Under the pieces are notes generated by a model that saw only the letters and a list, made by a program, of their open reading frames with translations, made no database searches and was not told the origin of the DNA. A stretch of 64,000 nucleotides of DNA. Origin: Cordylochernes scorpioides (lineage: Eukaryota > Arthropoda > Arachnida > Pseudoscorpiones > Chernetidae). A program made the position numbers and the translations under genes. Where the stretch lies: positions 1,688,737 through 1,752,736 of the forward strand of contig CP092877.1 in NCBI GenBank assembly GCA_030710605.1, in the 5' to 3' direction. Positions 33,386 through 45,019 of the stretch are shown piece by piece. Positions within the stretch are counted from its first letter, which is position 1. Each line of letters starts with the position of its first letter.

Positions 33386-33870
33386 TATAATATCATAAAG
33401 TAAATAAAGCTTCCAGGGTTAAGTTTCTTGTTCAAATTTTTATTTTCAAGCTTTCAGACTTGTTAGTCCTTCTACAGGAGTATCACGATAATAAATTGAT
33501 GATATATATACTATTTTTATATACACACAAATTATTATTTTTTACATATTTTAAATATTAATGATATTGAAAGGGGGAGAAAAAAATTTTACAAATATAT
33601 TGTAAATATATATATAAAATATAAATATAAAAAAAATATTGAAATTTCAAAAATTGTTTATAACACACAAAGAAGGTAATATTTATTTTCTCCCCCTTTC
33701 AATATCATTAATATTTAAAATATGTAAAAATTAATTTGTATATAAAAATAGTATATATATCATCAATTTATTATCATGATACTCCTGTAGAAGGGCTAAC
33801 AAGTCCGAAAGCTTGCAAATAAAAATTTGATCAAGAAACTTAACCCTAGAAGCTTTATTTACTTTATAAT
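33386..33870. repeat. Long inverted repeat with CTGTAGA/GAAAG core
   Basis: Arms of about 185 bp (33386-33570 and 33688-33870) surround an AT-rich spacer. Each arm carries the motif once; the clearer one reads CTGTAGA (33785-33791), GGGCTAACAAGTCC and GAAAG (33807-33811). Similar motif to 49843-50030. Confidence 0.72.
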
Positions 33871-35078
33871 AAAATTGATTTTAAAAATACAAGAGAACCA
33901 ATGAGGAAAGTTTACGCAGAGTAATAAAATATATAGACATCAAAATTAATAATCTTCTAATAAAATAATAAATATTAGCTACATAGCTTCTTCCCTATTG
34001 TAGCTGTGTCCCACAGCTTATAAATATTGTAGATACTGACTTATATCTGACGTGCTTCTGCCAAGGATTCCCTCGGAGTCTTGGAAATCTGTTCCTAGTA
34101 GCTTTGCGTCTTTTCTCTTGCGGCGTGAAGAGCGGCTTGGTCGTCATATCGTCTATAGGGATATTGTCATATTGGAAGGAAGTCTTGGCTTTGACATGGC
34201 GGTGGAATCCTGGAGTCAGTCTCGGAAAATGTAGATTACAGCACCCATGACCTTGAGGTATTCTCGGCGATCTTCAGTTTGTCTTCACTAATCTACCCAG
34301 CATCTCCACCAAATGCGAGGTAGAAAATTTAGGAAACACAAACTTCAGGCTGACACAGCAATTTTTTTAAGTCACAAGAACAAACTGATTGTCATTACTC
34401 TTCATAATTCACCCTTTCATACCTCATCCAAAAAGGTTAAAAATAGTCGAAATTTTACCTTGAAATAAAAATTTGATTTTTCATTTAAAAGAAACTCATG
34501 CGGTGTAACTTCAAGTGTCGTTTTACAATCACAGGCCGCAGTGTATTATATTGTATAATAAATAATATAAACATCAAAATTGATAATAGGTAAATAAAAT
34601 AATAAATACTTTGCTGCAATATATAATGTGTTCATAATAACCTTATGAAAATAAAGAGTAATATCTGCAACTAAATAATAACATTTTCTTATATTTAAAA
34701 CTTGATATTGAGTGACTTTTTATATCTATTTTTATTCTCCCCATAAATAGGTTTTACCCTTTTAAGTCAATATTTACACTTAAATAACACCATTTCACGT
34801 TTTCATTGTTATTATCATAACAACAATTCATTCCATTTATAGACAATATATATTTCCAATTTCTTAGTTTGAAAAAAAAAATTTATTTTAGAGTTTTAAT
34901 ATTCATTTCATCTTCAATTAAGCAATAGAATAATTCAATTGATATTTCTCTCAGGTATAAAGTTAATTACTTTTTAATATATTTGGCATTAGGAGAGAAA
35001 ATATGTCCATGTCCCTATATTCACGCTACAAGATGATGCCCAACTTGAGCTTTATATGTTTTCATAGATTTAAAATAT
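33871..35078. other. AT-rich flank with a GC-richer island
   Basis: A GC-richer patch at 34050-34330 has an open stretch on the plus strand but no recognisable protein; it may be a retroelement scrap. CTTCAGGCTGACACAG occurs both at about 33308 and about 34349. A related CAGGATGACACGGCAATTTA lies in the Helitron at 58340, so part of this region may be Helitron-derived. Confidence 0.4.
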
Positions 35079-35340
35079 TGTCGCGGAGATAAATAAAGCA
35101 AGGGCAAATTTGGGAATAAATAATTTATTATAAGGGGTATTTATAGGGAGAGAGAGTTTTGTACAACTTACCCCAAGTTAAGAGTTAATCCTCAATGAAC
35201 GGCGTTAGCCACCGTCCCTGTTTTCCTTATTTACAGATCAGCTTCCCAGAAGCCCCCACACCTGTGGTTCCACCCCCCCCCCCCCCCCCGGGGTCCAGGG
35301 ATGATTGACAGTTGTCCCATCTGGATGGAGCTACTTGACA
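35079..35340 (-). repeat. Gypsy 3' LTR
   Basis: On the minus strand it runs TGTCAAGTAGCTCC ... CTCCGCGACA, 262 bp. A purine-rich tract (AAAGAGGGGGTAA) lies immediately upstream at 35341-35355. An 18-base C run is internal. The matching 5' LTR would lie beyond the gap at 49512 and is not seen. Confidence 0.8.
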
Positions 35341-35421
35341 TTACCCCCTCTTTAGAAAAAACAGCGACCCGCTGATTAGCTTGCTCAGCCCTTGTTCTGG
35401 AAGGAAATCTATCACGGCCTG
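35341..35421 (-). mobile_element. 3' end of gypsy internal region, cut off by BEL/Pao
   Basis: This is the polypurine tract and last internal bases of the gypsy element. The sequence ends GCCTG and continues at 45954 after another GCCTG, the target duplication of the BEL/Pao insertion. Confidence 0.8.
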
Positions 35422-35735
35422 TGTATGAAGATGTGTAGTTGAATAGGCTTATGTAGTTTTCACTTGTTGCAAAATGAATCGATGATGTTTCCTTTGATTT
35501 GAATTGAGTTGAGTTAAATATGACGCTTTATTCCAATTTAATTTATTGCTTACAAAAAGGGAACAAAGCAAAGAAAGAAATCTACTATATGAAACCTATT
35601 TGCTAACTAACTACGTAACAATAATGTAAACAAAAATTAAAGTGATGATGATAAAAGATTGAATGTACATGCTAGAAAATGCCTCTATGAATTTAAGAAA
35701 ATAATAATTACAAAATCAAAATATAATTTTAAACA
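35422..35735 (-). repeat. BEL/Pao 3' LTR
   Basis: 314 bp beginning TGTATGAAGATGTGTAGTTG and ending AATTTTAAACA on the plus strand. It differs from the 5' LTR at the ACTACG/ACTACA and GAATGTAC/GAATATAC sites. Confidence 0.93.
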
Positions 35736-35823
35736 TCCTCCCCCCCTTTGATATTACAATATCAACATTTTGATAATGACAGGAGTAGACAGAAAAGAAA
35801 AATCAGCAAACCAAGATTCAAGT

Positions 35824-37017
35824 CTAGCTAGTAGGACAGTCAAGTGGAAGAGGACAAACTTTGGCCACAGCTCTTCTGAGGTCTCCATCCGCCGTCTTGA
35901 CTGAAACCACGCGTACCAACCCATCTTCTCCTGGATACACCTGATTGATCCGTCCCATTCTCCATTTGAGAGGAGGAAGGTTGTCCTCTTTTAACAAAAC
36001 CAATGTTCCAATCTTGATGTTGTCCACGGGTTTCAACCATTTTGGTCTGTTCTGTAGTCTGGAAAAATACTCACATGACCATCTTTTCCAAATGTCTGTC
36101 TTGATCTGTTCAACCAATAGCCATCTTCCTTTAAGACTGGAACCGCCTTCTCTAACTATGGATGGGACTGCAGTCAATGGCATTCCAATGAGGAAATGTC
36201 CTGCCGTCAACGCATTCAAGTCCTCAGGATCATCAGTTAGAGGGCACAATGGTCTTGAATTTAGACATGCCTCTATTTGAGTTAGCACAGTTGTTAATTC
36301 TTCAAATGTTAATTTAGTTTTACCCACTATTCTACATAGATGATACTTTACAGATTTTATTCCTGCCTCCCATAGTCCTCCGAAATGAGGTGAGGATGGA
36401 GGTATAAAGTTCCATTTGATCTCTTCTGAAGAAGCAAAGTCATGAATGTTTGAATTGAATAACTTTCTTAAGTCTTTGTAAGCTCCGACAAAATTAGTTG
36501 CATTATCAGTGTTTATTTCTGCCGGTCGACCTCTACGGCCAATAAATCTCCGAAGAGCAGCCAGGAAGGCTTCTGTTGTTAAGTTGGTAACGAGTTCTAT
36601 GTGTATGGCTTTAGAGAACATGCAGATAAAAAATGCAATATAAGCCTTATCACATCTTGCATTTCTCAAATTCGATGTTTTCACAATCACTGGTCCAGCA
36701 AAATCAATTCCTGTTTTTGTGAATGGTCTTGTCCAATTGGTCCGTGATGTCGGCAAATTGCCCATCAGTTGTTGTACAGCCTTTGTTCTAAATCTAGCAC
36801 ATTTAATGCATTTAAACAGAATTTGTTTTACTAGACATCGTCCAGATGGTATCCAATACTTTTCTCTGATGGCGGATAGAGTTAATTGTACACCCGCATG
36901 TAATAGTCTCTCATGATAATGTCTTATTACTAATTGAGTAATATAATGTGCCTTAGGTAAAATAATTGGATGTTTTTGATCAAAACTCAAAAGGGCATTA
37001 TTTAATCGTCCACCCAC
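35824..37017 (-). pseudogene. BEL/Pao integrase and C-terminal domain
   Basis: A 397-codon frame. The HHCC zinc-binding domain is near residues 30-75 (HYHERLLHAG ... CIKCARFRT). The integrase core follows, with GIDFAGP, INTDNATNF and a Glu in GIKSVKYHL context. The BEL-type C-terminal domain (GTLVLLKEDNLPPLKWRMGR) comes last. It inserts element DNA into the host chromosome. It is out of frame with the preceding segment (37002-37271), so it is not translated as part of a normal polyprotein in this copy. Confidence 0.88.
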
Positions 37018-37271
37018 TCTGAGTAATCCACCTTCATCTCAAGAAAAGGATTCAATTTTATTAAATGACTTTTCCCACTTAAAGGTTGAAAGGCCTCTAA
37101 TTGTTTCAATTCAATGTAGTAATCCTCTTGTTGAGCACATCGAATAATTCTGTTGAAAGAGGTCTCAATTTCTTCAATGGATAATGCTCCGGATTTTTCC
37201 CTTTTGAGAAGTTTTCGACATTTATAGAAGAAACGAAAAATCCATCCTGTTATCCTTTTTAATTTGTTCAA
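37002..37271 (-). pseudogene. BEL/Pao pol, segment between RNase H and integrase
   Basis: An 89-codon stretch (GWIFRFFYKCRKLLK ... ALSIEEIETSFNRIIRCAQQ) matches the region between RNase H and integrase in BEL elements. It lies in a third frame relative to both flanking segments. Two independent indels are needed to join it, or two assembly errors. Confidence 0.75.
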
Positions 37272-37285
37272 TGATGAATATCTTG

Positions 37286-40200
37286 TTATGAATGGATATG
37301 ATATGTTCTTTTTGACAAATAAGTTGGTCTTAATTCTTTTTGTTCACTTAAGCATTTCTCATTTATCACTGGTATAGCGTCGTTATAGGGTTGTGATGTT
37401 GTTTTCAACCATGGTGGACCGTGCCACCATAACTCAAGATCGAGCAGTTGATCCAATGATATTCCCCTGGATGCAAGATCAGCAGGATTGTCTTCTCCTT
37501 TGACGTGCATCCAACGACATGGTAATAGCTCTTGTATATCCTTTACCCGATTAGAAACATAGGGTTTCCATCTGTTATGATCTAAAGTCAACCAACTCAG
37601 CACTATGGTGGAATCTGACCACAATGTAACCTTGTTTACATTCAACGACATAGCCGTACACACGAGTCTAGTCAGCTGAGCTAGCAATAGCGATGCACAC
37701 AATTCCATGCGTGGAGTCGTTGTGGGTTTTAAAGTAGCTACTCGGGTTTTCGCTGACAATAGATATACCTCATTTATTGAAGAATTATGTATTATCTTGA
37801 TATAAACCATTGCAGCATATGCCCTTTGTGAGGCATCAGCAAATCCATGTATCTCATAAGTTGCAGGCTCAAACAGTCCTATCCATCGAGGAATCTGTAC
37901 CTGGTGTAATGATACTAGATCATTTTGTAATGCCTTCCACGATTCTTGTAATCTAACTGGAATGGGCTCATCCCATGTTAGTTTTGCAGCCCATAATGTC
38001 TGAATCATCAACTTGATTTTAAGCATCACTGGTGCAAACCAACCAAGGGGGTCATATATTTTTGCCATTTGGGATAAGATATTTCGCTTAGTTGGGGTAT
38101 TCTTGATTATTTCTAATTTCCTTAATCCTATTTCATCATTCCTCGGGTTCCAATTTATGCCTAATAAATTTATTCCCAATGTATTCTCCCTGTCAGCATT
38201 AGCATAGAAGGTTGATTTGTCTGTTTCTTGAAGTGTGTCCAATATGGTAGGTTTATTGGAAGCCCATTGTCGTAATTTGAAACCGCCTGCTTGCAGCAAT
38301 TGGTCTAATTCTCTTATAAGTTTGCGCCCATTTTCTACAGTTTCACAACCAGTCAACAAGTCATCCACATAAAAATCTGATTTAAGAATGGCTTCTGCCG
38401 TTGGAAACCTAATTTGTTCATCATGAGCCAGTTGTTTCAATACCCTGATGGCCAAGAATGGTGCACAAGATGTTCCGTATGTCAAGGTTTTAAGTTCATA
38501 CTCTTTTAAACTCTGACCTGATTCATCCCTCCAAATGATTCGTTGATACGGAGTATCTTCTGGGTGAACTAAAATCTGCCTGTACATCTTGGTGATATCT
38601 GCAGATATAGCGATAGGGTGAGATCGGAATCTTAACAACAAAGGGAAAATGTCCTTTTGAAGTTTGGGTCCTGTATGTAAAATATCGTTTAAAGAATAAC
38701 CTGTTGTTGTTTTTGAAGAAGCATTGAATACAACTCGCAATTTTGTGGTAGAGCTTTTTTCTTTGATTATAGGATGATGAGGAAGGTAAAATGCCTTATG
38801 ATAATTTCCATTTCCCTTCACCTCATTCATGTGGCCTAAAACCAGGTATTCTTGCCTGAAATCCTTGTAGGTCTGATATACCTGGGGCTGTTGTTTCAAG
38901 ATTTGCTCCATTCTCAAAAAAAAGTTAATAGCTTGAGGTTTTGATTCTCCAAGTAAACTGGGGTCCTTAAAGGGCAATTTTACTATGTATCTACCAGTTG
39001 TTTCTCTTTCATGAGTTGTCTTAAAATGAATTTCATTGAAATCATCTTCAAATGGATCAGGTTTGGTTTTGAGTTCTTCTTCCCATAAGGAAAATATTGG
39101 TTCCCAATTATTGAGCGTACAATTGAATGTGTGCAGTTTTTGATAGTTTCTGGATTTCTTTTGAAAGGTTTTAATTTCTCCAAAGAGCAACCATCCCAAT
39201 AGTGTTCTGATTGCCTTTGGTTGACCTTCATGCCCATACTTGATGGCTCCCTTGATTAGAGAAAATGCAATATCTGCACCTAGCAATATGTCAATTGGTG
39301 CGGTATACTGATATTGTGGATCGGCTAGTTGCAGGCCTTGTAAATGATCAAATTGATGTTCTTCAACTTTTAAATATGGCATATAACTTGTCACCTTATC
39401 CACAACAAGAGCATTAGTTTTAAAATTTCTGGACATGTTGAAATGGGATGTAAAATTGAGATTTATTACTCCATTATGTCTGTCCAAAATCTGTCCTCCT
39501 ATTCCGGCTAATTCTACTCTTGTCCTAGAAGGTTCCAAATTCAGTTTCTTCAAACAATCCCGAGTTATTAGTGTGGCTTGACTGGCTGTATCTATTAAAG
39601 CTCTACAAGGCTGATATTTACCTTGATGGTTCATCACCATAATTGTTGCTGTAGACAGTAATACGAACGAGTCCTCTTGGTTAGACATCAAACAGGTGGT
39701 GTTATGAATGGAGGTCACGCCCAAAGCATCATTGCTTTCCTTTACTCTTGACTCAGTTTGGTTTTTATCTGGTTCTTCAATTGCAGGAATTCCTACTGTA
39801 TGTTCTTTAAACCGATGAACGTTGGCATCAATGTGAATCAATGTGTTATGCTTTCCTTGACATTTTCTACACTTGAATTCTGACCTACATTGATTTACCA
39901 AATGATTGTTTCTTAAACAATTGAAACATAACTTAAGTTGCTTAACTTTTTTCCTTCTCTCTATTGGCTCCATGTCTAAAAAGGTTGGGCATAGATAGAT
40001 TCCATGCTCCTGTTGACATAGAAAACAATTGGCCTTTGTTAGATTGTGTACTTGCAATTTCATGGAGCGTTTGATTAGGGGCAATCCCCTTTCAGTTTCA
40101 TTTGTATTAAGTGCCTTTGCATAGGTTTCTATGAATTTCAATAATTCTGAACAAGTGGGTATGTGATTATTGTCAACAGTCATGTTCCAGCTGCGCTTTG

Positions 40201-40393
40201 TTGTTTTGTCTAGTTTATCACTCAGGATTTTCCCAATTATGATATCACTAAGTTCATCTAGTTTACAACCAAGTGTTTCTAGAGATCTAATGATTTCATA
40301 TGAATTGTCTACCAAAAATAGAAGTTGTGTGGATGATTCTATTGTTAGCTTAGGTAGATCTATTATTCTTTGTATTAGGTTAAATATCAAATC
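37286..40393 (-). pseudogene. BEL/Pao gag C-terminus, protease, reverse transcriptase, RNase H
   Basis: The long frame covers the gag zinc knuckles (CFNCLRNNHLVNQC and CRKCQGKHNTLIH), a protease with LIDTASQ at the active site, and reverse transcriptase with FYVDD. RNase H-like sequence (HGFADASQRAYAAMVYI; WSDSTIVLSWL) follows. The first dozen codons of the open frame, upstream of 40393, come from the copia LTR, not from this element. The copia insertion severed it from the N-terminal gag at 45020-45585. The protein would normally reverse-transcribe element RNA. Confidence 0.92.
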
Positions 40394-40660
40394 TGTTACG
40401 CAATCTTTGACTTTAATCATCATCGATGCCACGTCACTACTATGACGTAACTACTTCCAACAACTACCTTCAAAACTTGCTGTTATTGTTTACCGCTAAC
40501 TTGTCTTAACAATATATGTAATGGAACAAGTCGTTCCTTAAATAAATATATATTTGTTTTTATCAGAAGGGATGTCCTCGTAACTACAACATACGTGAGT
40601 ACAAACAAAACAACCAGAAATCCTCAAAAAGAATAACAATATTTTGCTAAGCCTATATCA
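40394..40660 (+). repeat. Copia 5' LTR
   Basis: 267 bp, TG...CA ends, identical to the 3' LTR at 44753-45019. It contains CCTTAAATAAATATATATTT, the likely TATA/polyadenylation region. Confidence 0.95.
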
Positions 40661-40676
40661 ATTTGGTAGCAGTGCG
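40661..40676 (+). other. Copia primer-binding site
   Basis: ATTTGGTAGCAGTGCG directly follows the 5' LTR. It resembles the initiator-tRNA half-molecule priming sites (TGGTAKCAGAGC type) of copia elements, with mismatches. Confidence 0.6.
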
Positions 40677-40783
40677 TTGTTTGGGCGCGCGAATTGGACT
40701 AACCGCCAATTGATCCATTTAAATCAAAAGGAAATTAAATAATTGGACTAACCGCCAATTTAGAAAGAAAAAGTTGAATAAAA

Positions 40784-43700
40784 ATGGATACACATAACTT
40801 AGCAAAAATCGAACAGTTAACAGAAAACAACTATACCACGTGGTCCATGAAAATGGAAGCAATTCTAGATTCAAAAGATCTCTTCGAGGACGTAATTGTT
40901 AATGACGAGCCAGACTTTACAAAAAATAAACTAGAATATGATATTTGGAAGAAAAAGAATCGGGAAGCATACAGCCTAATAATATTGTCACTTTCGGATG
41001 ACTTAACAATCATCTTTCGAGGCGATAAAAGGGCCAAAAGAATTTGGTACGACATAAAGAAAAGGTTTGAAGGATCTCTAGAAAATAAAAGGATAGACCT
41101 AATGTTGGATCTAGCCAGACTAAAACTGAACCCAAATGAAAATGTTAACATGTATATTGTACGAGCACAGAAACTGGCACAAGAGATCACCCAGCTAGGA
41201 AAGACTGTAACAGAAAGAGAACTTGTACGATACATTGTTGAAGGACTCACACCTAACTTTGACACGATCACAGCAGCACTGTCAATAAACAGAGAAATCT
41301 CCTTACCAGACTTGAGACAAACTCTACTGGATTTCGAGAAGAAAAGACAGGACAGAAGCAAAAATCCTGAAAATGCTTTCAGATCATCAGGCAACCAATT
41401 CAAAGAAAAGTCATGCTTCATTTGCAAAAGAAAAGGACATTTCAAGAAAGACTGTTGGTTCAACCCTGACAACAAAGGAAATCAAAAGAATACAACACAC
41501 AAAAATAACATGGCCAGTACAAGGAACTACCATAAAGGACCAAAACAAAACAAAGACACAGCCAGGTCAGCAATCCAAGAACGAACGGAGGAACCATCCC
41601 AACGAAGAGACTCCACTTCAGAATACGCACTACATGCAAGCACAAGGGAGGAACGCCCGACAACTCAGGACGTGTGGATAATTGATTCTGCGTGCACAAG
41701 CCACATGACTTCCCATGGTGATTGGATCGAGCACAAGACGGAGGAGAGAAGAAGCATACAAGTGGCAGAAGAAGGGAGGCACATCGAATCTACCTCATCG
41801 GGATTAATCCAAGCTACTGTACAAGGTAAGGACAAACTTAACAACGCTGTAACCCTGCATAATGTCCTCCATGTACCACACCTGAAAGGAAATCTAATGT
41901 CCATTCCAAGCGTAGTAAGAAGAGGGAACTCTGTTCTTTTGAACTCTGAAGGAGCATACATATACTCTTCTGATGACAAGCTAATAGGAACAGGCAACTT
42001 TGATGGTAACATGTACACATTGAACCTATCACGTTTACCTGAAGCAACTCATGTTCCAAACGAACATTGCTTGATTTCAAAGGACAATTCTAGGACTGCA
42101 TGGCACAGAAGGTTAGGACATCCTAGTGACAACAAACTAGACCTGATTTTGAAGAACAATCTTCTAAAAGGCTTGAACTCTATAAATGGTACCCTTGATC
42201 AATGTGATGCTTGCTCATTGGGAAAAATGACCAAAGTACCCTATGTTCACACAGATGGCAATCAGGAAAGCTACCCATTTGAAGCCATTTATGTCGATCT
42301 CTGTGGTCCAATGAGAATAAACTCCTTGGGCGGAAGTAAATATTTCTTGACCATCGTAGATGGATTTTCTAGGAGAATATTTGTAGAATTTCTCAAAGAT
42401 AAACTCTCAGCAGCAGAAGTTTTGAAGAAGTTTATTGTAAAGAGAGAAAACGAGCTGAACTCAAAACTAAAAAGACTTAGAACAGATAACGGAACAGAAT
42501 TTATCAATAAAAACCTTGAAACCTTCATAGAATCCAGAGGAATTAAACATGAACTAACTACACCGTACACCCCAAGAAGCAATGGGAGAGTTGAAAGAGC
42601 TAACAGAACACTATTAGACAAAGGCCGAACACTTCTGGCAGACTCCCAATTACCCCTACACTTCTGGGCAGAAGCTGTGAATACAGCTGCATATCTGTAC
42701 AATCTAACTCCCACAACCAATGACCCAGACACTACCCCTATGGAAAAATGGAAAGGTAAAAAGCCATCCGTCTCTCACATCATGAGATTTGGTTGTGAAG
42801 TCTTCTATAAACTAGAGAATCATCAAAGACACAAACTAGAAGCTAAATCTAAGAGAGGAATATTTGTAGGCTATTCAAGATGCAGAAGAGCTTATCGAGT
42901 ATTTGATATCACAGCGAGAGTCATTCTTGAAACCGCAGACATTCACTTCAGAGAGAACAATAATGTCATCTCGGAAGAAAAACAAAGTGATAATAATACT
43001 GACACTGACACATATTTCTTCATTCAGGAGGATGAACAACTGGACAATCATGTTCTATCAGATGTTGATATTGAAGAGCCAGCACCAGATACCATGATCA
43101 ACAGACAGACAGAGTCAAGTGTATCAGACAGACCACAAAGAACTCGAACAATACCTAAAAGATTCGATGACTACGTTCTGGCTACTACGAATGAAACCAT
43201 TCCGAAAGACTATGATGAAGCCATCGCATGCGAAGACAAGAAACATTGGGAGAACGCAATGCTTGAGGAAATACAGAACATGTACTCGCATCAAGTATGG
43301 GAACTAGTACCTAGACCTGTAAACGCTAAAGTTGTCAAAAGTAAATGGGTGTTCAAAATATCTAAAGACCAAGAAAACGAAAACAAAACTTACAAAGCTA
43401 GACTTGTTGCAATGGGATACAACCAAATCCCAGGAAGAGATTACAACGAAAGTTTCAGCCCTGTAATTAAAAATGCCACCCTCAGGACTGTTTTGTCAAT
43501 GGCAGCAACAAAAGATTCAGTCATTAAACTATTTGATGTGAAAGCAGCCTATCTAAATGGAAACATTGAAAACACAATATTCATGGAACAACCTGCTGGA
43601 TTTGTCCAAGACAGAAACAAAGTTTGCAAACTCAACAAAAGTATTTACGGTCTACCTCAATCCGGAAGATCGTGGTATGAGAAATTCAGTCAAGTACTTC

Positions 43701-44743
43701 ATGACTGTGGACTGGAAAAACTTAAATCTGATCCTTGCCTATTTAAATGGAAGAATGAAGACAAATACTTCTATGTAGGGATATATGTTGATGACTTTAT
43801 CACTGTCTCAGATTCTGAAAATACCTCAAACAGATTCATCAATAAATTGAGACATCACCTGGAAATAAAGGATGTAACATGTAAAGGCATGTTTTTGGGA
43901 ATCAAGATCATACAAGACAAGGAGGGAATTTCGCTACAGCAAAGCCACTATGTACAACAAATATTGCAGAAATATGGAATGGAAACTTGTAAGGAAGTTC
44001 CAACACCAGGTTCCAAAGAAATCAATTTGGACAATCATATTGAAGATGACAATTGTGATCAGCACACTTACCAAGAAGCCCTTGGAATGCTAATGTTTCT
44101 AGCTGTTAACACCAGACCCGACATCGCTTACATCACTAGCAAACTTTCACAGTACTCCAGACAACCAAAACAGATGCACTGGACAGCAATCAAAAGAGTG
44201 ATGAGATACCTACGAGGAACAATTGACCTAGGAGTGAAATTTGAAAGAGGAAAGACTGGAATCCTGAAGTCCTACGCCGATGCCAGCTGGTCGACCACTC
44301 ATGACGGAAAATCCTACGGCGGATATGTATTGAAGCTCGGCGAAGCAACTATAGACTGGAAAAGTAGTAAACAACCACTCGTCGCCCTCTCCACAATGGA
44401 AGCGGAAATGATAGCTGCTTGTGAAAGCTGCTGTCAAATCAAGTGGATAATAAACCTGCTACGAGAGCTGGAAGAATGGAATTTCATGGAAAAACCAACT
44501 GCGATCTATACAGACAGTCAGTCATTGATCAACTGGATCTCCAGCCCTAAACAAAGCAGTCGCTGTAGACATATCAACAGAAAGTACCACTTCTTGAGAG
44601 ACTGTTATGAATCCAGAGACATCTGCCTTCTGTACAAGCCATCTCAGGACCTGGAGGCGGATATCTTCACAAAGGACCTATCCCGAGACCAGATGAAGAA
44701 ACACCTGGCGAACCTCAGCGTCGTGGGAATAAAGTCAAAGTAA
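40784..44743 (+). CDS. Copia gag-pol polyprotein
   Basis: One 1319-codon frame with the copia domain order. UBN2/gag-like N-terminus at about 1-200; CCHC knuckle CFICKRKGHFKKDC at about 211-224; protease active site IIDSACTSHM at about 298-307; pre-integrase HRRLGHPSDNKL and CDACSLGK at about 440-480; integrase core (YVDLCGPM, RTDNGTEF) at about 500-660. Reverse transcriptase follows with FDVKAAYLNG and YVDDF near 1001, then RNase H (YADASWS, ALSTMEAEMIA, IYTDSQSLI) to the end. Integrase precedes reverse transcriptase, which defines copia rather than gypsy. No stop or frameshift is seen; length is typical. Confidence 0.97.
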   Translation: MDTHNLAKIEQLTENNYTTWSMKMEAILDSKDLFEDVIVNDEPDFTKNKLEYDIWKKKNREAYSLIILSLSDDLTIIFRGDKRAKRIWYDIKKRFEGSLENKRIDLMLDLARLKLNPNENVNMYIVRAQKLAQEITQLGKTVTERELVRYIVEGLTPNFDTITAALSINREISLPDLRQTLLDFEKKRQDRSKNPENAFRSSGNQFKEKSCFICKRKGHFKKDCWFNPDNKGNQKNTTHKNNMASTRNYHKGPKQNKDTARSAIQERTEEPSQRRDSTSEYALHASTREERPTTQDVWIIDSACTSHMTSHGDWIEHKTEERRSIQVAEEGRHIESTSSGLIQATVQGKDKLNNAVTLHNVLHVPHLKGNLMSIPSVVRRGNSVLLNSEGAYIYSSDDKLIGTGNFDGNMYTLNLSRLPEATHVPNEHCLISKDNSRTAWHRRLGHPSDNKLDLILKNNLLKGLNSINGTLDQCDACSLGKMTKVPYVHTDGNQESYPFEAIYVDLCGPMRINSLGGSKYFLTIVDGFSRRIFVEFLKDKLSAAEVLKKFIVKRENELNSKLKRLRTDNGTEFINKNLETFIESRGIKHELTTPYTPRSNGRVERANRTLLDKGRTLLADSQLPLHFWAEAVNTAAYLYNLTPTTNDPDTTPMEKWKGKKPSVSHIMRFGCEVFYKLENHQRHKLEAKSKRGIFVGYSRCRRAYRVFDITARVILETADIHFRENNNVISEEKQSDNNTDTDTYFFIQEDEQLDNHVLSDVDIEEPAPDTMINRQTESSVSDRPQRTRTIPKRFDDYVLATTNETIPKDYDEAIACEDKKHWENAMLEEIQNMYSHQVWELVPRPVNAKVVKSKWVFKISKDQENENKTYKARLVAMGYNQIPGRDYNESFSPVIKNATLRTVLSMAATKDSVIKLFDVKAAYLNGNIENTIFMEQPAGFVQDRNKVCKLNKSIYGLPQSGRSWYEKFSQVLHDCGLEKLKSDPCLFKWKNEDKYFYVGIYVDDFITVSDSENTSNRFINKLRHHLEIKDVTCKGMFLGIKIIQDKEGISLQQSHYVQQILQKYGMETCKEVPTPGSKEINLDNHIEDDNCDQHTYQEALGMLMFLAVNTRPDIAYITSKLSQYSRQPKQMHWTAIKRVMRYLRGTIDLGVKFERGKTGILKSYADASWSTTHDGKSYGGYVLKLGEATIDWKSSKQPLVALSTMEAEMIAACESCCQIKWIINLLRELEEWNFMEKPTAIYTDSQSLINWISSPKQSSRCRHINRKYHFLRDCYESRDICLLYKPSQDLEADIFTKDLSRDQMKKHLANLSVVGIKSK

Positions 44744-44752
44744 GGAGGGAAT
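44742..44752 (+). other. Copia polypurine tract
   Basis: AAGGAGGGAAT abuts the 3' LTR and overlaps the end of the gag-pol stop region; it primes plus-strand DNA synthesis. Confidence 0.75.
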
Positions 44753-45019
44753 TGTTACGCAATCTTTGACTTTAATCATCATCGATGCCACGTCACTACT
44801 ATGACGTAACTACTTCCAACAACTACCTTCAAAACTTGCTGTTATTGTTTACCGCTAACTTGTCTTAACAATATATGTAATGGAACAAGTCGTTCCTTAA
44901 ATAAATATATATTTGTTTTTATCAGAAGGGATGTCCTCGTAACTACAACATACGTGAGTACAAACAAAACAACCAGAAATCCTCAAAAAGAATAACAATA
45001 TTTTGCTAAGCCTATATCA
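44753..45019 (+). repeat. Copia 3' LTR
   Basis: Identical to 40394-40660. AAATC follows as the target duplication. Confidence 0.95.

Larger units (their letters stand above)
40394..45019 (+). mobile_element. Ty1/copia LTR retrotransposon, apparently intact
   Basis: Two 267-bp LTRs, identical throughout as read (40394-40660 and 44753-45019), both begin TGTTACGC and end TATATCA. AAATC duplications (40389-40393 and 45020-45024) flank the element. A primer-binding site (TTGGTAGCAGTGCG) follows the 5' LTR and a polypurine tract (AAGGAGGGAAT) precedes the 3' LTR. One uninterrupted gag-pol frame lies between. Identical LTRs mean very recent insertion. It lies antisense within gag of the BEL/Pao element. 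Confidence 0.96.

Noticed and set aside
40831-42732. Minus-strand frames of 79-214 codons inside the copia element
   Set aside because: They oppose the gag-pol frame and show no domain of their own.
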